This document shows positions 16,393 through 24,950 of a stretch of DNA of 43,399 bases, piece after piece; within the stretch, counting starts at the first letter, position 1, and each line of letters opens with the position of its first letter. The notes beneath the pieces were generated by a model, which made no database searches, was not told the DNA's origin, and was given only the letters and a program-made list of their open reading frames with translations. A program made the translations under genes and the position numbers. The stretch comes from a virus. The stretch lies in IMG/VR virus record IMGVR_UViG_3300050025_000104, positions 1 through 43,399 of that record. The stretch is one strand, 5' to 3'.

Positions 16393-18431
16393 ATTTGCGC
16401 AGCTTCAGGGCCTCTGCGAGGTGCACGTTGCAAAGGCAGCGGCCTCGCAGCGGCCTGTGAAGCGGCGGTGGGACCATTACCACCGCTCATCATTAGCCCT
16501 GTAACGGTTGAATACAGAGTGGGGTTGTAGTCACGCAGTCTCTTCAGTACCACTGGCTTCTCCCCAGGATTCATCCTAGAGAATCTATCTGCCAGCTTCC
16601 TAGCCATGACCAAAATGTCTACGTTCTGACCACCGGCAATGTCTTCATTGGAAGTGGCAGCCGAGTACTTCTGTACACTCTGCAGTGTGAGTGGTGACGA
16701 GATCTCACGAGGCACGTTCAACAGACTTGGGTTGCGTGGTGTTGGGGTCAGGTCTGGGTTCTTAGGTGGAGCTTCTTGTCCAGTCTGTGCTGCCATCTGA
16801 TCTTGGGTCATACCACTCTGTAGCTCAGCCTGGAATGCCATCTGATCTTTAGCACCCTCACCAGCGATAGCTGTCTGTTCAGCAAGCGCCTTGTTCTGTG
16901 CCTTGGTCTGCCACTTCTGCTGGACCATAGCTGCTTCGCCTTCCATCTCGGCTTGAAGCAGACGCTGCTTCTTCATCGCACCTATGCGACGAGTAGCCTC
17001 GTTCTCCATGATCTTATCTTCCTTGACAGAGTCGTAATCAGCATCAGAACAGAGAGACTCATCCGAAATCTTACCAGCTTGATTGAGCTGGAACAGATAA
17101 GCCTTCCTCTGCAGATCGTCTGCCATCTTGAATGGCTTGAACCTAGCGCCCACCTTAGCCCAGCCTAGGTACGAAGCTGTCTTCTCAATGACCCAGTGGA
17201 GTAGAGCTAGTTGATCTGATAGGTATCCAAGAAACATGTTCTCGAGCATACGCAAAGAGACGTTGGACCCCGAGTAGCTAAGCCCACCAAAGATGAGCTC
17301 TGTAGGTACGCCCATGCCTGCAATGATATGCTCAGACCACACCCTGATCTCTTGGCTCAAGAGAAGAGCCCTACCATCACCACCAATGGTCTGCTGACCA
17401 ATAGGCAATGGAAGAATGGGGATGTAGTTGTTGTCTGCCCGCCACCTACGCAGCTCTCCTGCGATCTGGTCATGCCAGTCCATCAAATTGACAGAGGTGT
17501 ACGGGTCTGATGTGGCAGACCCTGCCTGTGGGAACAACACACGCAGAGGAACGATGTGCTCAAGAGCAATGGATTCCTGTGCCTTGCGGAGGACCTGAAG
17601 GTAGAACGTATCCTTCAGAACTGGCAAGATCATAGGGGTACCCCAACCTCTATCCTTCCCGGCCAATGTGGGCCGCTTGAAGTGGTAGATGTTGTCACGA
17701 GAAAACACGACGGCTTTTCTTAGCCTTAAAGCATCAATGAAGAGCTGTGGCATGGTCTCCACAACAGACTTCTTCCCCATGATGATGTCGTTCTTGATCT
17801 GTACTGGAATCGTGTAGTAGTACTCGGACTCACCAGTGATGTCGTTGTACCTGGTGTCGATGTCCTCAGGGTTCCAACGCAGTAAACGAATACCCTTGGG
17901 TGCTTTGATGTAGTGATCTCTAACGCCCGCTATACCAGCGTAGCTACACTTGGGGCACTCCCAGTGAAACTCGAAGTTCATGAAACGGTACGTGGAGTCT
18001 GCTGCCTGCTTCTCATGGCCACAGCTCTTGCATCGTAGCATCTTCACAAAGGGATAGAAGATACTGACCAGTGCATTGCCGTAAGCATAGTAATCTAGGC
18101 CCAGCTCAATCTGAAAAGGACGATACCTGAGCTGTGAGTTCAGGAACGTGTACCACTTCTCCTTCAGATCTGGCTTGTCCGTATCAAGAATGATGTCGGT
18201 GACTGGGTAATCAGCCATCTTAGCCACCACTGCATTGATCAGTGGATTGACAAGGAAATAGTACCGGCACCACCGGAACATCTGCTTGACCGTAGCAGGT
18301 AGATACGTCTGTCCGATATCAAAGAACGGACTAGGGTACTGCAGACCGTAGTCTGCAGAGCTGCCAGTGCGCCCACGAGATCTAGAGAAACGAAGTGCAG
18401 AGGAATCTGCGCCGCCCAATCCTACAGACAT
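16389..18431 (-). CDS. Portal protein with a zinc-ribbon insertion, 680 aa
   Basis: The size, the beta-rich core followed by long helices, and the conserved-looking 'AGMGVPTELIFGGLSYSGSNVSLRMLENMF' region (read in two parts) are typical of myovirus-type portals, the dodecameric ring at the capsid vertex through which DNA enters and leaves. Around residues 134-165 there is a CKSCG and CPKC pair, a zinc-ribbon insert not usual in portals. The C-terminal 180 residues are Gln/Ala-rich and low in complexity. The ATG directly abuts the TAA of the upstream gene with no gap. The gene ends tail-to-tail with the rightward cassette, sharing a CTAG. Confidence 0.82.
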   Translation of the reverse strand: MSVGLGGADSSALRFSRSRGRTGSSADYGLQYPSPFFDIGQTYLPATVKQMFRWCRYYFLVNPLINAVVAKMADYPVTDIILDTDKPDLKEKWYTFLNSQLRYRPFQIELGLDYYAYGNALVSIFYPFVKMLRCKSCGHEKQAADSTYRFMNFEFHWECPKCSYAGIAGVRDHYIKAPKGIRLLRWNPEDIDTRYNDITGESEYYYTIPVQIKNDIIMGKKSVVETMPQLFIDALRLRKAVVFSRDNIYHFKRPTLAGKDRGWGTPMILPVLKDTFYLQVLRKAQESIALEHIVPLRVLFPQAGSATSDPYTSVNLMDWHDQIAGELRRWRADNNYIPILPLPIGQQTIGGDGRALLLSQEIRVWSEHIIAGMGVPTELIFGGLSYSGSNVSLRMLENMFLGYLSDQLALLHWVIEKTASYLGWAKVGARFKPFKMADDLQRKAYLFQLNQAGKISDESLCSDADYDSVKEDKIMENEATRRIGAMKKQRLLQAEMEGEAAMVQQKWQTKAQNKALAEQTAIAGEGAKDQMAFQAELQSGMTQDQMAAQTGQEAPPKNPDLTPTPRNPSLLNVPREISSPLTLQSVQKYSAATSNEDIAGGQNVDILVMARKLADRFSRMNPGEKPVVLKRLRDYNPTLYSTVTGLMMSGGNGPTAASQAAARPLPLQRAPRRGPEAAQI

Positions 18432-19313
18432 TTATGCTTCTCCAGTCAAGGATGTGGGACTAAGCATGCCAGGCGCATTTTCATACGCAGGGTTGTATGC
18501 CTCAGATTGTGTCGGCATGTGACCCATGAGTCTGTCACCAACACGCCCTATTCTTTGTCCAGCTTTACCTGCAGCACCACCAGTTAACATGCCTGGGATC
18601 AAACCTGCAGGACCAGCAAAGCCGACAGTTCCAGCTACGTTACCTAGTGTCTTCTCTAACCTACCTGGACCCTCTGGATCTGGTTTCTTGATCAAGTCAG
18701 CAGCTGCCGATACACCAGAAGCTGCAGTGAGCCCCTTTGTCAGCCTATCCATACGGTTCCAAGAGTTCTTCAGTACTTGGCCAGGCTTGGTGACCATCCC
18801 GTGTGCGAACCCAGGGATAGACAGCCAGTCGTTATCAGGATGGAGCGCATCTACATGAGCAGCATCCATGGCTTGAGCTCTAGCTGAGGGATTCTCTTCG
18901 AGCTTAGGGATCAAACCTATCTCCCTGGCCTTCTGAACTCGAGCTTCTGGGCTACCCTCTAATCCCTTACCTGTAAACTGGTACTTAGATCTGTCCCAGA
19001 AATTACCCACAGTCTTCTTTGCTTCTTCCCTGCCACTCTTCGTGGCAAGGTGTCCAAGACCGACAGCTCCAGCACCAAGAGCACCACCAGCCAGGCCTCG
19101 CTGAAAACGAGTACCGTCTTCACCAGTACCAGCACCTATGGCCGCACCGACAGCACCACCAGCCAGCATACGCTTGGTGGGTGTACTTAGGTGTGCCTTG
19201 GAAAGACCTATCGCCTTAGGCAGTATCGCATTACGCAAGGTAGATAGAGGACCTGCTTCTTTTTGAAGGCCCTCTAGCATACCCAGCATGTGTTGTTCAG
19301 TGATGTGCTTCAT
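18432..19313 (-). CDS. Glycine-zipper protein of the virion operon, 293 aa
   Basis: I start it at ATG 19313-19311, which forms an ATGA overlap with the upstream stop. An in-frame ATG 57 nt earlier would need a long overlap and lacks this coupling. The N-terminal part is helical. Residues about 50-90 carry two glycine-zipper stretches ('AGGAVGAAIGAGTG', 'LAGGALGAGAVGLG'), and a third lies near residue 240. Such motifs pack in or across membranes and occur in phage ejection and internal virion proteins. Between them is a helical, charged middle. It lies immediately upstream of the portal gene, so a virion or DNA-delivery role is plausible but unproven. Confidence 0.65.
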   Translation of the reverse strand: MKHITEQHMLGMLEGLQKEAGPLSTLRNAILPKAIGLSKAHLSTPTKRMLAGGAVGAAIGAGTGEDGTRFQRGLAGGALGAGAVGLGHLATKSGREEAKKTVGNFWDRSKYQFTGKGLEGSPEARVQKAREIGLIPKLEENPSARAQAMDAAHVDALHPDNDWLSIPGFAHGMVTKPGQVLKNSWNRMDRLTKGLTAASGVSAAADLIKKPDPEGPGRLEKTLGNVAGTVGFAGPAGLIPGMLTGGAAGKAGQRIGRVGDRLMGHMPTQSEAYNPAYENAPGMLSPTSLTGEA

Positions 19314-20164
19314 GTGAGCAGTGCCAGCTGGTCCTTTAGCTGTCTTCCCCTCATAGCTTGATAGTCCCACGCCACTTTCAATTTAGCTACTTGAATGTCT
19401 ACTGCATTCTCCTCGAGAGGAATGCCTGGGGTCTTAATGACCTCACGATACTTCTTCTGTACCTCTGAGATCAAACCCTCATGCTCTATACCAGCACCAG
19501 TTAGGTACCTACTTATCTCACTCTGACAGAAGGCTACAGGATGGGGAGCGTAGAGTACATTCTCATCAAGAAGACTTGCAGCAATGAAACTAGATACCTC
19601 GAGAGCGAATGTCTCTCCAGTACGTACCATCTCTGCGATGTCCACACTGCTCATCAACTGTGCCAGTGAGGGCTTCTGCAGAATGTGCCAATCTGGAATG
19701 TTGTTGTTCAAAGACTGGGTGATCCAACAGAATACTTCCCAGCTCTTCCAGTACCCCTCTCCTATATGGAGAGTTCTTATGGCTTGAATCTTAGACTTAG
19801 CATGGTCAGATATTGATGGGACTCTGAAGTCCTCTTTGATCTCTTTCCACAAAGTCTCAGGCTGCCACTCAAACCAGTCTGCTTTGTACCGTTTAAGCAG
19901 AGCTATATCAAACACGACAGGGTGTGTATCGTGATGTACGAAAAGGTTCTTGCTAGTTACAGGAGTAGTCTTCCTGGTGTTTAGATCTGGCACCTGCATA
20001 GGTGAGGGAGCTAAGACATCAGGCGCTACTACCTTGTAGTGATCTGTAGTAGGTACGATTGTCCCTGAATCTAGGACAGCCGAATCATCATCACTAGGTG
20101 TAGTGGGTATCTGCTGACCGACTTGTTGAAGTACAGTCAGCAGATTTGACTCGTGGTCTACCAC
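19310..20164 (-). CDS. Unrecognised virion-operon protein, 284 aa
   Basis: No family was recognised. The first 75 residues are Thr/Ser/Pro/Asp-rich and probably flexible. The rest is helical with many Trp ('YKADWFEWQPETLW', 'WKSWEVFCWITQSLNN'). A C-terminal helix is rich in Lys and Gln. It sits between a collagen-tailed protein and the glycine-zipper protein, both close to the portal gene. A small assembly or vertex role is possible. The gap to the upstream gene is 12 nt and the downstream gene overlaps by four bases. Confidence 0.7.
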   Translation of the reverse strand: MVDHESNLLTVLQQVGQQIPTTPSDDDSAVLDSGTIVPTTDHYKVVAPDVLAPSPMQVPDLNTRKTTPVTSKNLFVHHDTHPVVFDIALLKRYKADWFEWQPETLWKEIKEDFRVPSISDHAKSKIQAIRTLHIGEGYWKSWEVFCWITQSLNNNIPDWHILQKPSLAQLMSSVDIAEMVRTGETFALEVSSFIAASLLDENVLYAPHPVAFCQSEISRYLTGAGIEHEGLISEVQKKYREVIKTPGIPLEENAVDIQVAKLKVAWDYQAMRGRQLKDQLALLT

Positions 20165-20176
20165 ACTGTTACCTGA

Positions 20177-21019
20177 TTATGAGTGGCCAGATGGACCAGT
20201 CACTCCAGTAGGACCGGTTGGGCCAGTTGCACCAGAAGGACCGGTTGCACCGGTAGCACCAGCAGTTCCACCACCAAGCTGAATGGTGAGCGGTGCAGAC
20301 ATGGTACCGTTGGACTCGATCACTGCAGCAACCTTGTCACCAGTGTTGTGTGCTGGAGAGGTGGTGCTTAGGTTTGGAGACGATACAGTAAGTACTGTGT
20401 CCGTCCAAGCAGCTGCACCAGTAGCGCCAGTCGTATTCTTTGGCAATGCTTCCACGCCAGAGAAGGTGACTACGTTACCAGCATATGCACCAACGCCACC
20501 AGCAAGTGGTGTCGAGGCAACTGCGAGAGTGAATGGAGTAGCATCACCAACTACAACCGTTGCCCACAGAACGCCCTGGCAAGCAGCGCCATTGGCATTG
20601 ATCAGTGTAGCGATAGCAGAAGCAGTACTTCCACCAGCTGCAGGCTGAATGGTGAGTACGCCACCCGTGAATGCCACAGAGGCTGCGCCTGCTGCTGTAA
20701 GAACCACAACCTTGATGCCGCTCTTACCAGGCTTCAGTGCTGTGATGATCAGGTTAGAGGTACCAGACACCAACGTCAGGGTATCGAATGACTGACCCTG
20801 AAGTAGGGCCCTACCACGGAATACCACTGTGGCTCCACCAACTGCAGGTTCTGCGCCCACCAGCCAGTCCAGCATCGGGAAGCCGACCTGGCCCTCATGG
20901 TTCTCGAATCCTAGCTCAGTATCCTGGCGAAGGTCAGCGACCTCCCCTGGGATACCACCTTTGCCATCGAGCAGATGGCTTAGCTTTGCGTGTTGTGCTC
21001 CGAATGATCTACTGGACAT
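20177..21019 (-). CDS. Virion surface protein candidate with a collagen-like tail, 280 aa
   Basis: The first 70 residues contain 'LSHLLDGKGGIPGEVADLRQDTE', a pattern often placed at the start of phage decoration or head-associated proteins. The middle is rich in Gly, Ala, Val and Thr and is probably a set of beta domains. The last 25 or so residues are collagen-like Gly-X-Y triplets with Thr and Pro in the Y position ('GATGPTGPTGVTGPSG'), which could form a trimeric stalk. The ATG has AGAAGAGA upstream. Its place in the portal operon supports an exposed structural role, but the exact one cannot be told. Confidence 0.68.
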   Translation of the reverse strand: MSSRSFGAQHAKLSHLLDGKGGIPGEVADLRQDTELGFENHEGQVGFPMLDWLVGAEPAVGGATVVFRGRALLQGQSFDTLTLVSGTSNLIITALKPGKSGIKVVVLTAAGAASVAFTGGVLTIQPAAGGSTASAIATLINANGAACQGVLWATVVVGDATPFTLAVASTPLAGGVGAYAGNVVTFSGVEALPKNTTGATGAAAWTDTVLTVSSPNLSTTSPAHNTGDKVAAVIESNGTMSAPLTIQLGGGTAGATGATGPSGATGPTGPTGVTGPSGHS

Positions 21020-21031
21020 GGTCTCTTCTCC

Positions 21032-22318
21032 TTATTGTGAGTCGTTGAGAATCCTGGCGATGATACGTTTCGAGTCTAATGGTAGAGAGTCGAATACCGT
21101 ATTCGGGTTCTCTACGATCTCACTAGCCAGGTCTTTCCCGAACAAGGTACAAATTTCGTGAATCTTTTTCCCGTCCCTAATACCTCGAGTAAGGACTTCG
21201 TCTGTAAGTCTGTCCGCTCCCTGCTCCCAGGTCCACTCAGCCTTCTTTTCAAAGCCGAATGTCGAGGCCCACGGATCTATAACATAGTCATCCCAGTAGT
21301 GATTCAGACCATGGTCTTCATCAAACTTTGCCAGCTTCTTGCAAAACGCATCTGGTGTAGCGCTAGCATACTTGTCGATCATTCCTTGAAGAGCATCACG
21401 CTCTGGGGAATCACTCTGCCAGAACTGCATCCTGGTACTAACTGCCGCACGTACTTCCTTCTCTGGAGCAAAGGTGTTGCTAGCGTACTTGCGGATGGTA
21501 GTAGTGACTGAGATACCTAGTTGATCGGCTCTTGCAGCCAGTTTGGTGCAGTACTCTTGCCTATCACTGGGATGCAGTGTCTTACCGTTCTCTTCGAACC
21601 ACCGGTTGGCCTCTAGGACATCGCCGTAAGAGTCAAGAGGGAACCTACCCTGGCCATACTTGTGTAGGGCGTAGTTGATAGACGCCTTCTTCGTGAACCT
21701 GGGCTCTGGGGTCTTGCCTGTCACATCTACATACAGGCTCGCTGTCTTGCTGGCATTGAGTTGGCTATCAGCATCGTCAGCTTTATTGGGGTTGGACTGG
21801 AGTGGCATGATCTCAGAGCCAGTGGCATCACTATTCTTTTGCAGAGCCATCTGCGTTCCTATGCGAGCATTATTTTGAGCACGCTTATTTTCAGTATGAA
21901 GTGCGAGGGCTCCTACGCCAATAGCCCCAGCAAGTGCTGGTCTTTTTCCCACAAAGTCAACCACACCAGCAATCTTGGCCACTTGACTTGGCACCTCGAG
22001 ACCGAAGGCCATGCAATACCCGAGCAGGTTTGCTGCAGCTATCTTCTGTGCTTCTTCAGGGAGCTTGTCCTTAGTCTCCATGAAGTAGAGAACAGACAAG
22101 GCTGTGTTGCCCTTGTCTACGCAGGCAAACTTTCTCATGGCCTTACCGTTGTCCACCATGATCAAAGCAAAAGCATCGTCTGGCAGTGATGCCAGCTTCT
22201 CTTCGGTCTGATAGTCAGCCGATCTGATGTAGTCAGGTAGCTGAGCGTACGCCACTTTGGTTTTGAGAACCGACCCCATAGGGTCGTCATAGAGGTCAAT
22301 GATGGTGCCTGTTTGCAT
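21032..22318 (-). CDS. Probable virion structural protein, 428 aa, first gene of the virion operon
   Basis: The ATG follows AGGAGA by five bases and a consensus-like promoter by about 30 bases. The N-terminal ~120 residues contain 'DDAFALIMVDNGKAMRKFACVDKGNT' (given as one domain start) and 'LPEEAQKIAAANLLGYCMAFG', a layout I associate with uncharacterised virion proteins of large phages. That recollection is weak evidence. A hydrophobic stretch near residues 127-142 and a low-complexity region to about residue 190 follow. The C-terminal 230 residues are helical and charged. No catalytic motif is apparent. Confidence 0.6.
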   Translation of the reverse strand: MQTGTIIDLYDDPMGSVLKTKVAYAQLPDYIRSADYQTEEKLASLPDDAFALIMVDNGKAMRKFACVDKGNTALSVLYFMETKDKLPEEAQKIAAANLLGYCMAFGLEVPSQVAKIAGVVDFVGKRPALAGAIGVGALALHTENKRAQNNARIGTQMALQKNSDATGSEIMPLQSNPNKADDADSQLNASKTASLYVDVTGKTPEPRFTKKASINYALHKYGQGRFPLDSYGDVLEANRWFEENGKTLHPSDRQEYCTKLAARADQLGISVTTTIRKYASNTFAPEKEVRAAVSTRMQFWQSDSPERDALQGMIDKYASATPDAFCKKLAKFDEDHGLNHYWDDYVIDPWASTFGFEKKAEWTWEQGADRLTDEVLTRGIRDGKKIHEICTLFGKDLASEIVENPNTVFDSLPLDSKRIIARILNDSQ

Positions 22319-22346
22319 GGGGTCTCCTGCGTGAGTACCAAAGATG

Positions 22347-22376
22347 ATAGTACGTTCCCACTACAAGTCATGTCAA
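22347..22376 (-). promoter_or_regulatory. Sigma70-like promoter for the virion operon
   Basis: Read on the minus strand: TTGACA (revcomp of 22371-22376), an 18-nt spacer, then TACTAT (revcomp of 22347-22352). The -35 is a perfect consensus and the -10 matches four of six bases. It faces the 428-aa gene starting at 22318, and looks recognisable by the unmodified host RNA polymerase. Confidence 0.6.
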
Positions 22377-22396
22377 CAACGACAGTAGGGGCCCAG

Positions 22397-22422
22397 AAAT
22401 AACCCAAAAACGCAGGTATAAG
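22397..22422 (+). promoter_or_regulatory. Rightward phage promoter motif, copy B
   Basis: AAAT (22397-22400), a 16-nt spacer ending in CAGG, then TATAAG (22417-22422). It lies about 45 nt before the first gene of the 20-kb replication operon, back to back with the virion-operon promoter. It matches copies A and C in spacing and in the GG before TATAAG. Confidence 0.6.
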
Positions 22423-22467
22423 CATTCTACTTAAGCCCCCCTAATTCGCCCGCAGAAAGGAACCTTG

Positions 22468-22875
22468 ATGGCATACGCAGACCGCGTCAACGTAAATGAA
22501 AAACCAGCATGCTGGGGAGATGGTGACTCCTATGATTCCAGGGATGCAGACTGTAGCGCCTGCAATTTTCAACATACTTGTAGGACTGAGATCTCTAGAG
22601 CTTCCGCCGCAGCCATGGGCCCGCCGAGAACATCCTCTGGATATACATCCCAGCCGATACAGATAAGCCGACCATACCAGCCCTACCGTCCACAAGGAGG
22701 CTACGCTTCGCAATACAAACCACAAGGAAGCGTAGAGTCCGTAGGTTGGGCACCAGGCCCAGTAAGTGAAACAGATCGCCCCGTAACCAGGTTCTTCAAG
22801 GATGGCTTGGCTGGTGCAGCACGAGGAGGTTTGTTCGAGCTCTATAGATTCTGGACAGTGTTCCGTCTCAAATAG
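22468..22875 (+). CDS. Small protein with an N-terminal four-cysteine motif, 135 aa
   Basis: First gene of the replication operon. The ATG at 22468 has AAAGGAA upstream. Residues 14-40 carry a Cys pattern ('CWGDGDSYDSRDADC', then 'SACNFQHTC') that I have seen in short phage domains, probably holding zinc or an Fe-S cluster. A Pro/Tyr/Gln/Ser-rich disordered middle follows. The C-terminal 35 residues hold a positively charged helix. Function unknown. The stop is followed by AGGAGG for the next gene. Confidence 0.65.
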   Translation: MAYADRVNVNEKPACWGDGDSYDSRDADCSACNFQHTCRTEISRASAAAMGPPRTSSGYTSQPIQISRPYQPYRPQGGYASQYKPQGSVESVGWAPGPVSETDRPVTRFFKDGLAGAARGGLFELYRFWTVFRLK

Positions 22876-22883
22876 GAGGACCA

Positions 22884-23480
22884 GTGAGGAGATACTACCC
22901 TGATGCTCTAGAAGTTTCCGGTAGGCAGGATACGAAAAAGAAAGTACTCCTGCCTATCATATTCTCCAAAGTAGGACCGGGCCAACCATTGATCACAGTA
23001 GGTGAGCTGAAGCAAGCCTGCTCTCATGTGATGGTACGGTTCAACATAAAGTCCTGGATAGAGGACCTAGTAAGACAGCTGTGGACCTACAAGTTTCTGG
23101 AACGCAAGCAACTGTCTGACCACGACAAAGACTACCATGGTGCCAAAGCAAAGTATGTCTACTGGGCAATACGAGAATTACCAGTAGACGATCAGGATTT
23201 TCTGAACGAATGTGTAGACCCCAAAACTACTGAACAATTGCCGAAGCGAGAGGATGTTCCATTCGAGGCACCAATAAATGAACCAGTACTAGCTTCAGAT
23301 CCGTTCAATGGCATGCCTAGTGAAGTAGCTATCAAACTTGCCGCCATAGTCATAGAGAATATGCCCGAGCTAGTGAACGGCATAAAGGCTATGGAGACTA
23401 GGCTGGCCCAGATAGAGGAGACATTAGCTTCGATCAAGGGCTATGTAGATGAGCAAGAGCGCATAAAAAAGAACGACTGA
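22884..23480 (+). CDS. Unrecognised 198-aa replication-operon protein
   Basis: The start is GTG with AGGAGG four bases before it. Residues about 20-100 look like a winged-helix fold ('ITVGELKQACSHVMVRF', then 'WIEDLVRQLWTYKFLER'). The last 50 residues are a helix with a heptad pattern ('LVNGIKAMETRLAQIEETLA'), which suggests a coiled coil and oligomerisation. DNA binding is a possibility suggested only by the fold impression and the operon. Confidence 0.65.
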   Translation: MRRYYPDALEVSGRQDTKKKVLLPIIFSKVGPGQPLITVGELKQACSHVMVRFNIKSWIEDLVRQLWTYKFLERKQLSDHDKDYHGAKAKYVYWAIRELPVDDQDFLNECVDPKTTEQLPKREDVPFEAPINEPVLASDPFNGMPSEVAIKLAAIVIENMPELVNGIKAMETRLAQIEETLASIKGYVDEQERIKKND

Positions 23481-23540
23481 TAGCGATACGGGAGAGGCTC
23501 AAGAATAGAAAAGAACCCACACCGGAATTGGAGCCTGCTA

Positions 23541-24398
23541 ATGGGTGATGACGAAGACTTGGAAGATCTGGTTCGACTAGTAGAGAAACACAAGGGTCTC
23601 ACCACTGATCGAGAGAAGACCCAGTGTGAGAATGAGATGTGGGTACTGGCTAAGACAGCTAAGTTACGTAACATTGATCGAGCCAAGTGGTTAGAAGGAC
23701 AGCTTGGTTACCCAGGCAGCTACCAACACAGAACCACGCTGAAGGATGCCCCGCCTGCACTTTGGGATTACGCCGAAAGCAAAGGACTCAAACTCCCCAA
23801 GTGTGTCCTCCTATACAAAGAGGTGCTAAACGTCCGAGACATACAACACTGCTCTACTCTGGACGCATTACAACTTGTGATCACACAGAAAGAAAGCGTT
23901 GTACCTAAGAAGGAGCCTGTCCCAAAGAAGGTACCTGATGTAGCAGTAGTACAGGAGGGATGGGCAGAGCTACAGCAGGCCATAGAGAAATGCCTCATAC
24001 CAGTACTTGCAGAGATGACTGCGGCACAAAAGATCAGGTACATACCCAGACTCAATAGGGGAATACAGCAGGCCATAGCTGCTCTGTATGCCAGCCTCAA
24101 AAGGGATGCTGATGAAGAGAACAGTATGCCCGTATCGATCTCCGAGCTGAAAGCTGCTTGTGATTGTCTACACGTAGACATGCCTGAGCACAACATGCTA
24201 GTAGATTTGGAGATGGCAAAACGTAACAAACGAACTCTGATCTATGATGTACACCCAGATCAGAGCGCAACACCTAACCTAGTGGTATTCCAAGAGTACA
24301 TCAACGCTTACGACACCCTGGCGAAATACAACGATCAAATCAGGGAAAACACAGCAGAACCGAAAGAGGAAACCCATGCCGAAGGTAACAGCGATTGA
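23541..24398 (+). CDS. Unrecognised 285-aa protein, helical
   Basis: ATG at 23541, with GGAG about ten bases upstream. The protein is helical and highly charged. Around residues 215-235 'ISELKAACDCLHVDMPEHN' resembles the 'VGELKQACSHVMVRF' stretch in the preceding gene, so the two may share a small related domain. A Lys/Pro/Val-rich linker is near residue 130. It overlaps the next gene by 23 nt. No function can be assigned. Confidence 0.65.
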   Translation: MGDDEDLEDLVRLVEKHKGLTTDREKTQCENEMWVLAKTAKLRNIDRAKWLEGQLGYPGSYQHRTTLKDAPPALWDYAESKGLKLPKCVLLYKEVLNVRDIQHCSTLDALQLVITQKESVVPKKEPVPKKVPDVAVVQEGWAELQQAIEKCLIPVLAEMTAAQKIRYIPRLNRGIQQAIAALYASLKRDADEENSMPVSISELKAACDCLHVDMPEHNMLVDLEMAKRNKRTLIYDVHPDQSATPNLVVFQEYINAYDTLAKYNDQIRENTAEPKEETHAEGNSD

Positions 24399-24948
24399 CG
24401 AGAATGATATCATTCGTGATCCGCATATTTGTGGCGAGTACATAATCAAGCCAGGCATGTCTATGGTGAAGAGGTGTGTGGACTTCTACCATGAGATGCT
24501 TCTCAAATTCCCCGGTAAGTTCATAGCCGCAAACGTAGTGCACAAGCACATCAACAGTCTATCCAGGATGGTGGACAACCGATCTGAAGATGCTGCCAGA
24601 ATCAGAGGATGGAACAGTGCTGCTCGTAAAGAGAGCATCAAAAGGTACAAGCGTTCTATCATCAGCTTGGCGGGCATTGGTGCTAGAATGTCCACTGGAT
24701 ATGAGGATGAGCTAGTTAACTCCGCACCCAAGGTCTACAGCAGAGCTGAGTCTGCTATCAAGGGTGTGCAGCTACAGAACAGCATCATAGACATATCAAA
24801 GATCAAGGTCACTAAGGAGAACGAGCCCTACATTGCGACGTTCAATGCGTCCAATGCTATTGCCTCCAGCAGTGTTGTCCTCAAGAATCTTGAAGCTCTC
24901 AGGTATGTAGCCCCGAAGGACGAAACGGACGACAAAAAGAAGAAGTAA
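24376..24948 (+). CDS. Unrecognised 190-aa basic helical protein
   Basis: The ATG follows AGAGGAAA by a few bases and lies inside the end of the previous gene. The sequence is helical and rich in Lys and Arg ('KESIKRYKRSII'), with a lysine-run C terminus. There are no catalytic motifs, so I cannot assign a function. It precedes the SF2 helicase by two bases, so the two are probably co-translated. A helicase accessory or nucleic-acid-binding role is possible on that basis only. Confidence 0.65.
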   Translation: MPKVTAIDENDIIRDPHICGEYIIKPGMSMVKRCVDFYHEMLLKFPGKFIAANVVHKHINSLSRMVDNRSEDAARIRGWNSAARKESIKRYKRSIISLAGIGARMSTGYEDELVNSAPKVYSRAESAIKGVQLQNSIIDISKIKVTKENEPYIATFNASNAIASSSVVLKNLEALRYVAPKDETDDKKKK

Positions 24949-24950
24949 TC

